A model generated the notes under the pieces. That model was not told where the DNA came from and searched no databases. It saw only the letters and a list, made by a program, of their open reading frames with translations. From Candidatus Zixiibacteriota bacterium (GTDB lineage Bacteria; Zixibacteria; MSB-5A5; GN15; FEB-12), in assembly GCA_019038695.1 (NCBI GenBank), contig JAHOYZ010000052.1, forward strand, positions 1 through 64,000: DNA of 64,000 bases, written 5' to 3'. The first letter of the stretch is position 1; the number at the start of each line of letters is the position of its first letter. A program made the position numbers and the translations under genes. This document shows, piece after piece, positions 1-7,909 of this stretch.

Positions 1-1
1 C

Positions 2-48
2 AAATAGGACATTTCTACTTTGCTAAAAATAGGACATTTCTACTTTGC
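2..48. repeat. Two tandem copies of a 22-bp repeat at the left edge (possible IS end)
   Basis: The unit AAATAGGACATTTCTACTTT plus GC occurs at 2-23 and again at 27-48, identical, with a period of 25 bp. A TTGACA hexamer follows at 50-55. Repeated end sequences of this kind occur at the tips of some insertion sequences such as the IS21 family, so this may be the right end of an element whose body lies left of the window. No transposase is visible here, so that reading is an inference. Confidence 0.45.
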
Positions 49-187
49 CTTGACATTGCTGCTTGAGACACTTGAAAACCGGATGTAATTGTCTTACCTT
101 TCTCCGCAATGAATACGAATATCATTGGTGAACACAAGAGTGCCGGTCTTCCGGAAAAGCTCTTGTGCTTGCAAGGAGAATTACATT

Positions 188-1420
188 ATGCACTTCAAGT
201 TACTAAGTGACCGAGACACCAGAGCCATCGACGCCCTGATCGATTCCTATGGCGGAGCAAAAGCGATCGGTGAGAAAATCACCGCCGCGCGGGATTACGA
301 AACCAGAAAGAAAATCGCTGCCGAAAAGGGCTTCGGCGATATGCTCCAGAAGGCGGAGCAGCAAGCCGCTACTTTCCCAAAGATTGAGGACTTCATTGCA
401 AAAGAGGGAATCAAGTTCGGCAAGCCAGGAATCTGTACTACCCAGGTATCCGGATTCCAGGGTGCCTATGTTACCGCCGACTGTATCCGACGCTTGGCCG
501 AGAACGGCACGGTGCTTTTTCCCACTGAAATGATTTCGGTGGTGGCGCTTACCGATCACTACATCTATAGCGGCGATCTGATGACTACGCTGGCGATGGC
601 GGAGAATATCCTCGGAGCCAGTAAGTTCTGCTCTACCAATCTTGTCTCCACCCCATTGCCAGAGGAACGCTTTGCCCGGCTGGAAAAAGTCACCGGTGAG
701 AAATTTGACCGCCGTGATCTTGGTGATGGAATCAGTCAGTTGATCCTCAAGAATATGGGCACCCCGTTCGGCAACTTAGGCGGCGTCGAAATCGGGGATA
801 ACAACCATCTGGTCTACCTTGATGGTGTTGTCAGAGCAGCTACTGAGACGGGTAATGATTTTTTCCTCAATCCCAGTTGGTCGACAATTGTTGCGGCGTG
901 CTATTTCGGTCGCGAGATACCGGAAATCAGCTTCAAGATATCGATGCTGCTGTCTACCCAGAACGCGATTCTCTTCCGAATGCTGATGAATATCTTCAAG
1001 GAATACTTACGTGATGATGGCACCACTCCGGTCTATGAGATCAACATCGGGAACGCTGCCAGTCCAGATACTTTTGTCCAGTGTTTCGAGGAACTCAAAG
1101 CCTCCTCTCTACCGGAGATTTCTCTGGCCGCTCACCTGCGTATCAATCCCGATCTTGGAATAGAAGGCTTCGACTGGACTGAAAACGCCCATAATGTGTT
1201 CGATGCTGGTGCCAATCTGACCATCAAGTACGAAAGTGACGGCACGGCGCGACCGTATGATACAATGGAGGCCTATTTCCTTTCCGATGAAGAACGAGAT
1301 GAAAAAGCTAAACTGATCGGAGACGTCATTTATCATAAATGTATTCGTTGTGACCAGGATGCTAAGGAAATAATGCGCCGCGGCCACGAGACCAGATTTG
1401 CGGCCATCTCCACAAAATGA
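188..1420 (+). CDS. Conserved-looking protein of unknown function, first gene of a metabolic operon
   Basis: The open frame extends upstream to 125, but the ATG at 188 has a strong ribosome binding site (AAGGAGAA, about 8 bases before it), so translation most likely starts there and gives 410 residues. I do not recognise the family. The protein has no signal peptide or membrane segment. It looks globular and cytosolic, with a glycine-rich middle (GTPFGNLGGVEIGDNN) and a C-terminal stretch with two close cysteines (HKCIRCDQ). The cupin gene follows 12 bases later, and then the homoserine-dehydrogenase-like and aldehyde dehydrogenase genes, so it is probably an enzyme of the same pathway. No catalytic motif could be assigned. 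Confidence 0.85.
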   Translation: MHFKLLSDRDTRAIDALIDSYGGAKAIGEKITAARDYETRKKIAAEKGFGDMLQKAEQQAATFPKIEDFIAKEGIKFGKPGICTTQVSGFQGAYVTADCIRRLAENGTVLFPTEMISVVALTDHYIYSGDLMTTLAMAENILGASKFCSTNLVSTPLPEERFARLEKVTGEKFDRRDLGDGISQLILKNMGTPFGNLGGVEIGDNNHLVYLDGVVRAATETGNDFFLNPSWSTIVAACYFGREIPEISFKISMLLSTQNAILFRMLMNIFKEYLRDDGTTPVYEINIGNAASPDTFVQCFEELKASSLPEISLAAHLRINPDLGIEGFDWTENAHNVFDAGANLTIKYESDGTARPYDTMEAYFLSDEERDEKAKLIGDVIYHKCIRCDQDAKEIMRRGHETRFAAISTK

Positions 1421-1432
1421 TGGAATAGAATT

Positions 1433-1792
1433 ATGCAAGAACTAATGAAGAAATGGGAAGGAACTGCCTTCCCGGAGATGATCCGTGATCTCCCGGAAGT
1501 TGAGCTTCCCTTTGAAGGTGTTCGCGGCTGGTTGCTTCAGGGAGGTAGGCAGCAGGTTGTTTTCTTTGACATTGAGCCATCCGGGGAAGTTCCTCCGCAT
1601 TCGCACTGTGCCCAATGGGGCATAATGCTCGAAGGCGAGATGTCACTGACTATTGGCGATAAAACCCAGACCGTTCGCAAGGGTGACTGGTATTTCATTC
1701 CCGAAGGCGTGGTGCACTCGGCCAAATTCCATTCGCGGGTCAATGTTATTGACATGTTCGATACTCCGGATCGGTACAAGGTGAAGGGCTGA
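1433..1792 (+). CDS. Small single-domain cupin protein
   Basis: This 119-residue protein is a single cupin beta-barrel. Cupin motif 1 is visible as HSHCAQWGIMLEGE around residues 57-70 (the two histidines and the glutamate usually bind a metal). Motif 2 is GDWYFIPEGVVHSA around residues 84-97 with its histidine. Such small cupins act as metal-dependent isomerases, dioxygenases or ligand sensors, and the sequence does not tell which. It starts 12 bases after the 431-aa class gene and precedes two dehydrogenase genes, so it probably serves the same catabolic or biosynthetic route. No secretion signal is seen. Confidence 0.9.
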   Translation: MQELMKKWEGTAFPEMIRDLPEVELPFEGVRGWLLQGGRQQVVFFDIEPSGEVPPHSHCAQWGIMLEGEMSLTIGDKTQTVRKGDWYFIPEGVVHSAKFHSRVNVIDMFDTPDRYKVKG

Positions 1793-1860
1793 CTTCGCGA
1801 GTATTGCCGGTGTGTACAAATAGAAAAAGAAACAAACAATGAACCTGGAGGTTTAGATTC

Positions 1861-2880
1861 ATGCGATTACTGCTGATTGGTTTTGGAACGGTTGGCCAGG
1901 GACTAGCCGAACTACTTCTGGAAAAAGAGAAGAGCTTGTTTGACGATTACGGTCTGAAGACGCAGGTGGTCGGTATTTCCGATATGCTCAAAGGTAGTTT
2001 GTATAATACGGATGGCATCGACTTGACCGCTGCTCTGGAGAAGGCAAAATCCGGCGGCAAGATTTCTGACTTGTCGGATAAATACGACGGTGACGCGCTA
2101 AGCCTGATCGCTGCGGCTGATGCGGACATGATTGTCGAAGCGACCTACACCGACATCAAGACCGCGGAACCTGCTACTTCTCATATCAGGGCTGCTCTGG
2201 AAAAAGGCATGCACGTCACAACTACCAACAAAGGACCGACAGCTCTCTTTTTCCACGATATGGCTAAACTTGCCAAGGACAAAGGCGTGGAGTTTCTCTA
2301 TGAAGGAACGGTGATAAGCGGCACGCCGTTACTGAACCTTATTCGTGAGACACTGGCCGGATGCGCTATTTCTGAAGTTAAAGGAATACTCAACGGCACC
2401 ACCAACTATATCCTCTCAGAGATGGAAGCGGGGCTTGCTTACGAGGATGTTTTGAAAACTGCACAAGAACTCGGTTATGCCGAAGCGGTACCTGATGCCG
2501 ATGTGTTGGGTTGGGATGCGCTGGCCAAGGTGACAATCATCGCCAACGCTGTCTTTGGCGCTTCGTGTAAACCGGACGATTTCTCCTGCAAAGGTATCAC
2601 CGATATTACCAGCGATGCCATTGCCGATGCCAAGAAACGTGGCAAGCGATTCAAATTGATCGGCAAGGTCTGGCGCGATGGTGACCAGGTTAAGGGCAGT
2701 GTTGCTCCCGAAGAAGTGGACTTGAGCCATCCCCTCGCGGGTGTCATGGGGGCCACCAACGCGGTGACGATCACGACCGATGCCCTGGGCGATGTGACAA
2801 TCGTCGGACCAGGTGCGGGCAGAGTTGAGACAGGGTACAGCGCTTTGGTGGACATCATTCATGTAGGAGGTAAGCTATGA
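1861..2880 (+). CDS. Homoserine-dehydrogenase-like NAD(P) oxidoreductase
   Basis: The 339-residue protein begins with a Rossmann dinucleotide motif (GFGTVGQGLAE, residues 7-17). It continues with the homoserine dehydrogenase catalytic domain: TTTNKGPTA near residue 120, the LNGTTNYIL motif near residue 178, and a D..G.DA..K pattern (PDADVLGWDALAK, about residues 210-222) that holds the family's substrate and catalytic acid and lysine positions. The C-terminal ACT regulatory domain of biosynthetic enzymes is absent. Canonical VTANK and SVGGGIP motifs are altered, so the substrate may not be homoserine. A GGAGG ribosome binding site precedes the ATG. Its stop overlaps the start of the aldehyde dehydrogenase gene by four bases (ATGA), so the two are coupled and may act in sequence on an alcohol/aldehyde pair. 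Confidence 0.88.
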   Translation: MRLLLIGFGTVGQGLAELLLEKEKSLFDDYGLKTQVVGISDMLKGSLYNTDGIDLTAALEKAKSGGKISDLSDKYDGDALSLIAAADADMIVEATYTDIKTAEPATSHIRAALEKGMHVTTTNKGPTALFFHDMAKLAKDKGVEFLYEGTVISGTPLLNLIRETLAGCAISEVKGILNGTTNYILSEMEAGLAYEDVLKTAQELGYAEAVPDADVLGWDALAKVTIIANAVFGASCKPDDFSCKGITDITSDAIADAKKRGKRFKLIGKVWRDGDQVKGSVAPEEVDLSHPLAGVMGATNAVTITTDALGDVTIVGPGAGRVETGYSALVDIIHVGGKL

Positions 2881-4298
2881 AGATGCTGCTTGACGGCCAA
2901 TGGATTGATCGCGATGACAAGATCGATGTGATTGACCCGTTTGACGGTTCGCTGATAGACACTGTACCAAGCGCCAATGCGGCTGATTGTGAAACCGCTC
3001 TCGCCAGTGCTGTCAAAGGATTTGAGATTACCAAGAAAATGACCGTTTACGACCGGGCGCAGATTCTGTTCAAGGCGGCCGACTTGATCTCGGATCGTCT
3101 GGAAGAGTTCGCGACGATTATCGCTCGCGAGGGTTCCAAGACGATCAAAGAAGCGCGGAAAGAAGCTTCACGTTGTGTCAATACGATTACCTGCTCGGCC
3201 GAAGAAGCCAAACGTATTCTCGGCGAAACAATTCCCTGGGATTCATTCCCCGGTGGCGAGAAACGACGAGGTTACTACTACCGTTTCCCTATTGGTGTTG
3301 TGCTGGCGATTACTCCGTTTAATGATCCACTCAATCTGGTGGCGCACAAATTGGGCCCGGCCATTGCCGCCGGTAATGCTGTAATTCTCAAACCAGCTAC
3401 GGTTACGCCCCTCTCGGCCCTCAAACTCGTCGAAGTGTTACTGGAGGCAGGCCTCCCGCCGCAGGCGATTCAGGCTATCACCGGCGTTGGTTCGGTGATT
3501 GGCGATCCATTGGTCAGCGATGATCGTGTACGCATGATCTCGTTTACGGGTGGTGTCGAAGCCGGTAAACATATCGCCTCGAAAGCTGGAATCAAGAAAA
3601 TCGGTATGGAGTTGGGTTCCAACTCGCCGGTGATTGTATGGAAAGATGCCGATCTTGATCTCGCGGTCGAGTCGTGTGTCTCAGGTGCATTCTGGGCTGC
3701 CGGCCAGAACTGTATCGGCGTGCAGCGACTGCTGGTCCATCGTGATATCTACGACACCTTCAAGACTCGTTTTGTCGAACTTACGAAGAAATACAAGATC
3801 GGCGATAAAATGAACGAAGAGACCGATATGGGACCAATGATCACCGAGTCCGAAGCGAAACGTGTAGAGACTTGGGTGAACGAAGCAGTTGACAAAGGAG
3901 CCAATTTGTTGATCGGTGGCAAACGCACCGGCGCTCTGTATGAGCCGACTGTGCTTGAGAATCTCGCCCCCGATACGACGATTCATTGCGAGGAAGTCTT
4001 CGGTCCAACAGTAAATTTGTATACGGTTGACGATATCGATAAAGCTATCAAAGAAGCCAACTCCCTGCCGTTTGGTTTACTGGCGGGAATCTTCACCAGC
4101 AATATCGAAATCGCTTTCAAGGCTGCTTACGAGTTGGATTGTGGTGGCGTAATGATTAACGATTCTACCGACTACCGTCTTGATTCGATGCCGTTCGGCG
4201 GCGTCAAGTACTCCGGACTCGGACGGGAAGGATTGAAATTTTCGTTGCAGGAGATGACCGAACCAAAGGTCGTCTGTTTCAACTTGCCGGGGATGTAG
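2877..4298 (+). CDS. NAD(P)-dependent aldehyde dehydrogenase
   Basis: At 473 residues this is a full-length aldehyde dehydrogenase superfamily member. The general base is Glu245 (GMELGSNSP) and the nucleophile is Cys279 (GQNCIGVQR). The cofactor loop FTGGVEAGK and the C-terminal MPFGGVKYSGLGREG motif are present. The overall pattern is closest to lactaldehyde/glyceraldehyde-3-phosphate type dehydrogenases, but the substrate cannot be read from sequence. It would oxidise an aldehyde to an acid. The start overlaps the preceding stop by four bases, and a rho-independent terminator lies about 30 bases after the stop, which closes the four-gene operon. Confidence 0.93.
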   Translation: MKMLLDGQWIDRDDKIDVIDPFDGSLIDTVPSANAADCETALASAVKGFEITKKMTVYDRAQILFKAADLISDRLEEFATIIAREGSKTIKEARKEASRCVNTITCSAEEAKRILGETIPWDSFPGGEKRRGYYYRFPIGVVLAITPFNDPLNLVAHKLGPAIAAGNAVILKPATVTPLSALKLVEVLLEAGLPPQAIQAITGVGSVIGDPLVSDDRVRMISFTGGVEAGKHIASKAGIKKIGMELGSNSPVIVWKDADLDLAVESCVSGAFWAAGQNCIGVQRLLVHRDIYDTFKTRFVELTKKYKIGDKMNEETDMGPMITESEAKRVETWVNEAVDKGANLLIGGKRTGALYEPTVLENLAPDTTIHCEEVFGPTVNLYTVDDIDKAIKEANSLPFGLLAGIFTSNIEIAFKAAYELDCGGVMINDSTDYRLDSMPFGGVKYSGLGREGLKFSLQEMTEPKVVCFNLPGM

Positions 4299-4328
4299 AG
4301 ACTGTAACACATATCCAGAAGCGTTAAT

Positions 4329-4364
4329 GGGCCGGGAATCGAAGGGTTTCCGGCCCCTTGTTTT
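4329..4364 (+). terminator. Rho-independent terminator of the aldehyde dehydrogenase operon
   Basis: A 10-bp stem (GGGCCGGGAA pairing with TTTCCGGCCC through one G-U pair, loop of 8) at 4329-4356 is followed by CTTGTTTT. It sits 30 bases downstream of the last gene of the operon. Confidence 0.8.
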
Positions 4365-4453
4365 GAGTGCCAATCCGTTTGACATTGACAACCCAGACCA
4401 TAAACCTGCGACAGGTTCAGTTCACGATCTATGGACTGATGGGAGGTGTTTTC

Positions 4454-4729
4454 ATGAGATTTTCCAGATGATTTATTATTGCTTATCTGGTGTTGATGCC
4501 CCTGACCGGCGCGGTCCACAGCTCAGACGAGCCAGGTAAGAGAGGCAACATCAGTCTGGATCGCATACCCGACAACGAGTGTAGTTCGTTCCTGTTGACC
4601 GAAGTCGCCTACCTAAAGAGGCTATCTCAGAATTACGGCGTGGAACTCTGGCCTGGTTATTATTCAAACAACCATCTGGATTACTATTTCTCTGCTGATG
4701 TGGGTTTGGATGATTACGGTATTATCTAG
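4454..4729 (+). pseudogene. Small secreted-protein gene interrupted by TGA inside its signal peptide
   Basis: A good ribosome binding site (GGAGGT at 4442-4447) and an ATG at 4454 open a frame reading MRFSR, then TGA at 4469, then FIIAYLVLMPLTGAVHS and a mature part of about 70 residues up to the TAG ending at 4729. Together the two parts read as a normal signal peptide (positive n-region, hydrophobic core, A-H-S cleavage area). The gene therefore looks intact apart from one nonsense codon, or one base error. Downstream restart at the GTG (4490) or ATG (4496) would lose the charged n-region. The function of the short mature protein is unknown. The next gene also encodes a secreted protein. 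Confidence 0.6.
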
Positions 4730-4813
4730 TCCGTAGGGGAATATCCGCTTGACAGCATGCGGCCCTGTAAACTATCATAATAACAGCAATAGAAATGATG
4801 AAATGGAGGGATT

Positions 4814-5359
4814 ATGAAGATAGTATCGGCAATGATCCTGACCGTGTTCCTGTTGATGCCAATGGCTCAGGCTGGACAGGTCGGATTGGGTGCAGGAGTT
4901 TCCGGAGGGCTCGAGTTCCCGATTGCGCAGCAGGACCAGAAGCAAGGATCGGTCTTCTGTCTTAAGGCTCGGATCGGTGTTATGCCCATAGTGACGCTGG
5001 AGCCGGGGCTGAGTTTCACTCGTTATGGTGACCCTGAGTTTGATGATTTCACGTCAGACCTTGAGGGTGCCAAAGTGACGGGATACATTCTCGATGCCAC
5101 CCTTGGCGGGTCATTCGGGGGTACGGGTGTCGAGCCATATGGTCTCTTTGGAATTGGTTATTACAACACATCTCTGGAGCACTTCGGGGACGACAAGAAG
5201 AACTTTGGTTGGTCGGCCGGTTTTGGTCTTGAGATTGGCGTGGCGCCGAGAGTCGGTCTCGATTTCAGAGGTCGTGTAGCAATGATCTCGACTGATGGTG
5301 GCGGCACCAAGAAATCGGGATCGGTTACTGGTGGCATTAACATATACTTCGGTAAGTGA
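4814..5359 (+). CDS. Outer-membrane beta-barrel protein
   Basis: This 181-residue protein starts with a clear Sec signal peptide (MKIVSAMILTVFLLMPMAQA). The rest consists of alternating, glycine- and aromatic-rich beta strands typical of small eight-stranded outer-membrane barrels of the OmpX/OmpW or 'porin family, outer membrane protein beta-barrel' type. It ends GGINIYFGK. A GGAGGG ribosome binding site precedes the ATG. The next gene (a lipoprotein) starts 11 bases after its stop, so the two are probably one unit of envelope proteins. The precise role is unknown. Confidence 0.8.
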   Translation: MKIVSAMILTVFLLMPMAQAGQVGLGAGVSGGLEFPIAQQDQKQGSVFCLKARIGVMPIVTLEPGLSFTRYGDPEFDDFTSDLEGAKVTGYILDATLGGSFGGTGVEPYGLFGIGYYNTSLEHFGDDKKNFGWSAGFGLEIGVAPRVGLDFRGRVAMISTDGGGTKKSGSVTGGINIYFGK

Positions 5360-5370
5360 GGGATGACTGC

Positions 5371-5925
5371 ATGAAAAAGATTAGCAACAAGCTGGGTATG
5401 CTTGGTGGCGCCGCAGTCCTTCTGTTTCTGGCCTGTGGTATCATTAGCGGCACCTGGGTGGTAAAGTTCGAAATCGCCAAGAACAACCCCCTTTTCTGGA
5501 CCGGCGAATTCTATTATAGCCAAGTGGATATGTCTGAAGCTGGCGACTGGGAAGATCACAAGGATCATCTCAAGGATATCGATCTGATCGGTTTTGAACT
5601 TTGGGCGGTGAACAATACCGACTCCGATAAAAAGTACCGAGTTTACGCCGCCTCTGATGGTTCGGGGTTGGATGCAACTTCCGCTCGATCGGAGATAGAG
5701 ACTTCTGGAACATTGATCCTGGATGATGTACCTCTGCCACCTGGCATTAATACGCATATTACGTACGGACAGTCTTTTAAGTATCTCAAGAACTTTGAAA
5801 AACTCGTTAGTTACGCAGAGGATGGTTCGATACGGTTCTTTGCTATGGAAACTGACGGAGCTGTCCATGCCGATTTGCACGTGGATTCGATGTATGTGAT
5901 CGTAACATTTACGGCTGGATTGTAG
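5371..5925 (+). CDS. Predicted lipoprotein of unknown function
   Basis: The frame is open from a GTG at 5356, but the ATG at 5371 gives a normal lipoprotein signal: MKKISNKLGMLGGAAVLLFLAC, with a lipobox LFLAC. That start is chosen and gives 184 residues. The mature part has no recognised domain. It is rich in charged and aromatic residues and predicted beta strands (for example FDLIGFELWAVNN). It follows the barrel gene by 11 bases and is closed by a strong hairpin terminator at 5946. An envelope role beside the barrel protein is an inference. Confidence 0.78.
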   Translation: MKKISNKLGMLGGAAVLLFLACGIISGTWVVKFEIAKNNPLFWTGEFYYSQVDMSEAGDWEDHKDHLKDIDLIGFELWAVNNTDSDKKYRVYAASDGSGLDATSARSEIETSGTLILDDVPLPPGINTHITYGQSFKYLKNFEKLVSYAEDGSIRFFAMETDGAVHADLHVDSMYVIVTFTAGL

Positions 5926-5945
5926 CTTCACACTACGAAAATCAG

Positions 5946-5977
5946 GCCGGCCGGTATCTCTATCGGCCGGCTTTCTT
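5946..5977 (+). terminator. Rho-independent terminator after the lipoprotein gene
   Basis: GCCGGCCGGT pairs with ATCGGCCGGC (10 bp, one G-T pair, loop of 6), followed by TTTCTT. It lies 20 bases after the lipoprotein stop codon. Confidence 0.85.
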
Positions 5978-6585
5978 ATGCCATCAAATGAAATTGCACT
6001 TCCGCCATTGACTGATTAAGGGACAACTACAATATATAACCAGTTGAGACTCATGAGTTGTTCTCGTTTATAGCCTACAAACGCAGAAGCTGCTCATCAC
6101 GACCCAAACACTGCCATTTGAGCAATATCTCCGAACGCAACCTATGCGGACGTGTAACAATATACATTACAGGGTATTAGTCCGCTACACAGAGAATAAG
6201 CCCGACCGTCACGACGCAAATTATGCGTTTCTTAGTGGAGCGCCTTTTGGTGTCGCTCTTTTGATTTCCTTGTAACTGATTGTAATAACAACACATAACT
6301 GGTGAGGGTAGATATTCTTTGGTTGTGGCATGAAGGTTGTTTCTTTATTGGTTGTGAGATAAAGATCATTCATAGCAAGAATGGCGGTGAAGGGTTATTT
6401 CACTAGGTGGGGATTAGAGGAGCTATCAGGAAGATGGCTCCTTTTTCCTTTTTAGCCAATAACGGGCTTGAGCCGACTTGGAGATACGGGGGCGCACCTC
6501 TAAAGAATTTCATAGAGATCGGTAGTTCGAGGTTCAGAATGGTAAGCAAAGTTCTCAAGAACGGCCTGTGACCGTGAATATAGCC
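5978..6585. other. Gene-free stretch upstream of the tRNA
   Basis: No credible protein gene is present in these 600 bases. Two further hairpins with T tracts are visible. GAGCG..CGCTC followed by TTTT lies around 6239-6261. A 9-bp stem followed by a long T/C tract lies at 6419-6453. Terminators without an obvious gene in front could mark a small RNA, but no convincing promoter or conserved RNA shape was recognised. Confidence 0.5.
6419..6453 (+). terminator. Hairpin with T-rich tail, no assigned gene
   Basis: GGAGCTATC (6419-6427) pairs with GATGGCTCC (6433-6441), loop of 5, followed by TTTTTCCTTTTT. This is a textbook intrinsic terminator. The transcript it ends is not identified; a small RNA from 6262-6418 is possible. 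Confidence 0.65.
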
Positions 6586-6613
6586 TTGACTAGAGCACAG
6601 TTTTTGTTACATT
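6586..6613 (+). promoter_or_regulatory. Sigma-70-type promoter of the tRNA gene
   Basis: TTGACT (6586-6591) and TACATT (6608-6613) are separated by 16 bases. The tRNA begins 15 bases after the -10 element. Confidence 0.6.
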
Positions 6614-6627
6614 CTCTAACCTATGAT

Positions 6628-6701
6628 GGCGGTGTAGCTCAGCTGGTTAGAGCAGCGGAATCATAATCCGCGTGTCCGGGGTTCAAGTCCCTGCACCGCT
6701 A
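6628..6701 (+). tRNA. tRNA with anticodon CAT (Met, elongator-like)
   Basis: The cloverleaf folds fully. The acceptor stem GGCGGTG pairs with CACCGCT (first pair G-U). The D arm is GCTC/GAGC. The anticodon stem GCGGA/TCCGC encloses the loop ATCATAA with anticodon CAT at 6662-6664. The T arm is CGGGG/CCCTG with loop TTCAAGT, and the discriminator base is A6701. No CCA is encoded. The lack of the initiator's GGG/CCC anticodon stem and C1-A72 mismatch argues against fMet. An Ile2 tRNA (modified CAT) cannot be excluded. The 3' end is the integration site of the island. Confidence 0.93.
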
Positions 6702-6702
6702 T
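6675..6702 (+). repeat. attL: left copy of the 28-bp tRNA-derived attachment core
   Basis: The 28 bases covering the T arm and 3' end of the tRNA plus one base are identical to 43558-43585. Beyond the core the match continues imperfectly, with CATTGACAACTACTTACAA at 6719-6737 against 43603-43621. The integrase gene starts 100 bp inside the left copy, as expected for a tyrosine recombinase using a tRNA 3' end as attB. Confidence 0.9.
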
Positions 6703-6720
6703 ATTTTTTCAACTTACCCA

Positions 6721-6749
6721 TTGACAACTACTTACAACTTCCGTATCTT
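6721..6749 (+). promoter_or_regulatory. Integrase promoter
   Basis: TTGACA (6721-6726), a 17-bp spacer and TATCTT (6744-6749) make a near-consensus promoter pointing into the integrase. The first 14 bases of this promoter recur at the promoter of the leftward hydrolase cassette (30673-30687). Confidence 0.75.
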
Positions 6750-6762
6750 GGCACATGAGTCA

Positions 6763-6782
6763 ATTGTGACGAGATTGTGACG
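6763..6782 (+). promoter_or_regulatory. Bipartite direct repeat (site A) in the integrase leader
   Basis: Two exact copies of ATTGTGACG at 6763-6771 and 6774-6782 (period 11 bp) lie between the predicted transcription start and the integrase start codon. The same arrangement recurs at 11925, 24907, 31321 and 43406. A binding site for an island-encoded protein such as the AlpA/excisionase-like regulator or the integrase is the likely reading (inference). Confidence 0.7.
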
Positions 6783-6802
6783 TGGATTTCGGAGGGTTTG
6801 AT

Positions 6803-7897
6803 ATGGGTTCGATTTTCAAACGCGGAAGAATCTGGTATATCGATATCACAGTTGAAGGCAAACGCCTTCGCAAGCCAGTCGGTACATCAAAAAAGGTGGC
6901 ATCCCTGGCTCTTGCCGATCTGGAGGTGAAGGTTGCTCGCCAGCAATTCGACCTTGACGTGCCAGATGGGCAGCTGGCTGATCTATTCGAAGCATATCTA
7001 GGTTATTCGGATACTAATAATGCTCCGAGCACCACCTTGCGATATCGCCAGGTCATTCAGAACTTCGTGCTGTTTCTGCGGCTTCACCATTCCCATATCT
7101 CCAAGGTGTCTGAACTGAGCTTACCAACCATCGAGGGATACAAACGCTTTCGGAAATCTATCAATCCACGCACAATAGAACTTCCTGATGACTTCGAGTA
7201 CAAGGTGGCCAGGAACACAAAGCTGGCCAGTCCCAAAACAATTAACTATGAACTCAAGACTCTAAAATCAATATTCCGTTGGGGGAAAAAGCACGGCTTC
7301 TGTCATACCAATCCATGTGAGGATGTGACACTCTTTAAAATCCAGGATGCAAAAACACCAAGGTTTCTTTCAAGAAACGAATGCAGTCAGCTTCTTGACT
7401 ACTCCAGCCCAAAGTACTACCCGGTTTTCTACACCTTTCTTAACACTGGCCTAAGGCTCGGTGAACTCATCAATCTGCAATGGGGCGATATCAACCTCAA
7501 GCGACGGATTCTCACCGTGCGAAAAAAGGAGGACTGGAAGCCCAAAACTGGAGAGCGTGAGATTCCCCTAAACGATGGGATGATTGGTCTCTTAAGGCGG
7601 ATGAAGCCACCAAGGGCAACCTTGCGCGATTACATCTTCACACACGAGGATGGAAGGAAAATGGGGCCAAAGGTCCGGAAAGCTCTCATCAGTACCGCAG
7701 TTGAAGCGGATATTCCGGACTTAACCAAAGTCCACAGTCTGCGTCACACTTTCGCCAGTCAGCTGGTAATGAGCGGGATCGATTTGCCAACCGTACAGCG
7801 ATTGCTGGGACACAGCGATATCCAGACCACGATGATCTACGCCCACTTGGCACCAGAACATCTGCTCGACGCGGTTCAGAAACTCGAAATCAGTTGA
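6803..7897 (+). CDS. int: Tyrosine recombinase / integrase of the island
   Basis: The protein is a phage-type integrase of 364 residues from the ATG at 6803. That start is chosen over the upstream GTG at 6782 because GGAGGG lies 6 bases before it. An N-terminal DNA-binding part (KRGRIWYIDITVEGKRLRK) and a SAM-like core-binding domain precede the catalytic domain. All catalytic residues are visible: Arg218 (NTGLRLGEL), His311 and Arg314 (HSLRHTFA), His337 (LLGHSDIQ) and Tyr346 (MIYAHL). It catalyses integration and excision between the tRNA end and the element's att site. It sits directly beside attL and converges with the AlpA-like gene 12 bases downstream. Bipartite repeat A in its leader suggests regulated expression. 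Confidence 0.96.
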   Translation: MGSIFKRGRIWYIDITVEGKRLRKPVGTSKKVASLALADLEVKVARQQFDLDVPDGQLADLFEAYLGYSDTNNAPSTTLRYRQVIQNFVLFLRLHHSHISKVSELSLPTIEGYKRFRKSINPRTIELPDDFEYKVARNTKLASPKTINYELKTLKSIFRWGKKHGFCHTNPCEDVTLFKIQDAKTPRFLSRNECSQLLDYSSPKYYPVFYTFLNTGLRLGELINLQWGDINLKRRILTVRKKEDWKPKTGEREIPLNDGMIGLLRRMKPPRATLRDYIFTHEDGRKMGPKVRKALISTAVEADIPDLTKVHSLRHTFASQLVMSGIDLPTVQRLLGHSDIQTTMIYAHLAPEHLLDAVQKLEIS

Positions 7898-7909
7898 ATC
7901 GTTGACGAG

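Noticed and set aside
2416-2862. Two long minus-strand frames inside the homoserine-dehydrogenase-like gene
   Set aside because: They are shadows of a coding region with strong codon bias; no ribosome binding sites or motifs.
5161-5931. 256-codon open frame on the minus strand
   Set aside because: It lies antisense to the barrel protein and lipoprotein genes, both of which have signal peptides and ribosome binding sites; the minus frame has no start context or domain.
6262-6418. Small RNA gene ending at the 6419 terminator
   Set aside because: The terminator is convincing, but no promoter or conserved fold was recognised upstream, so no RNA gene is annotated.
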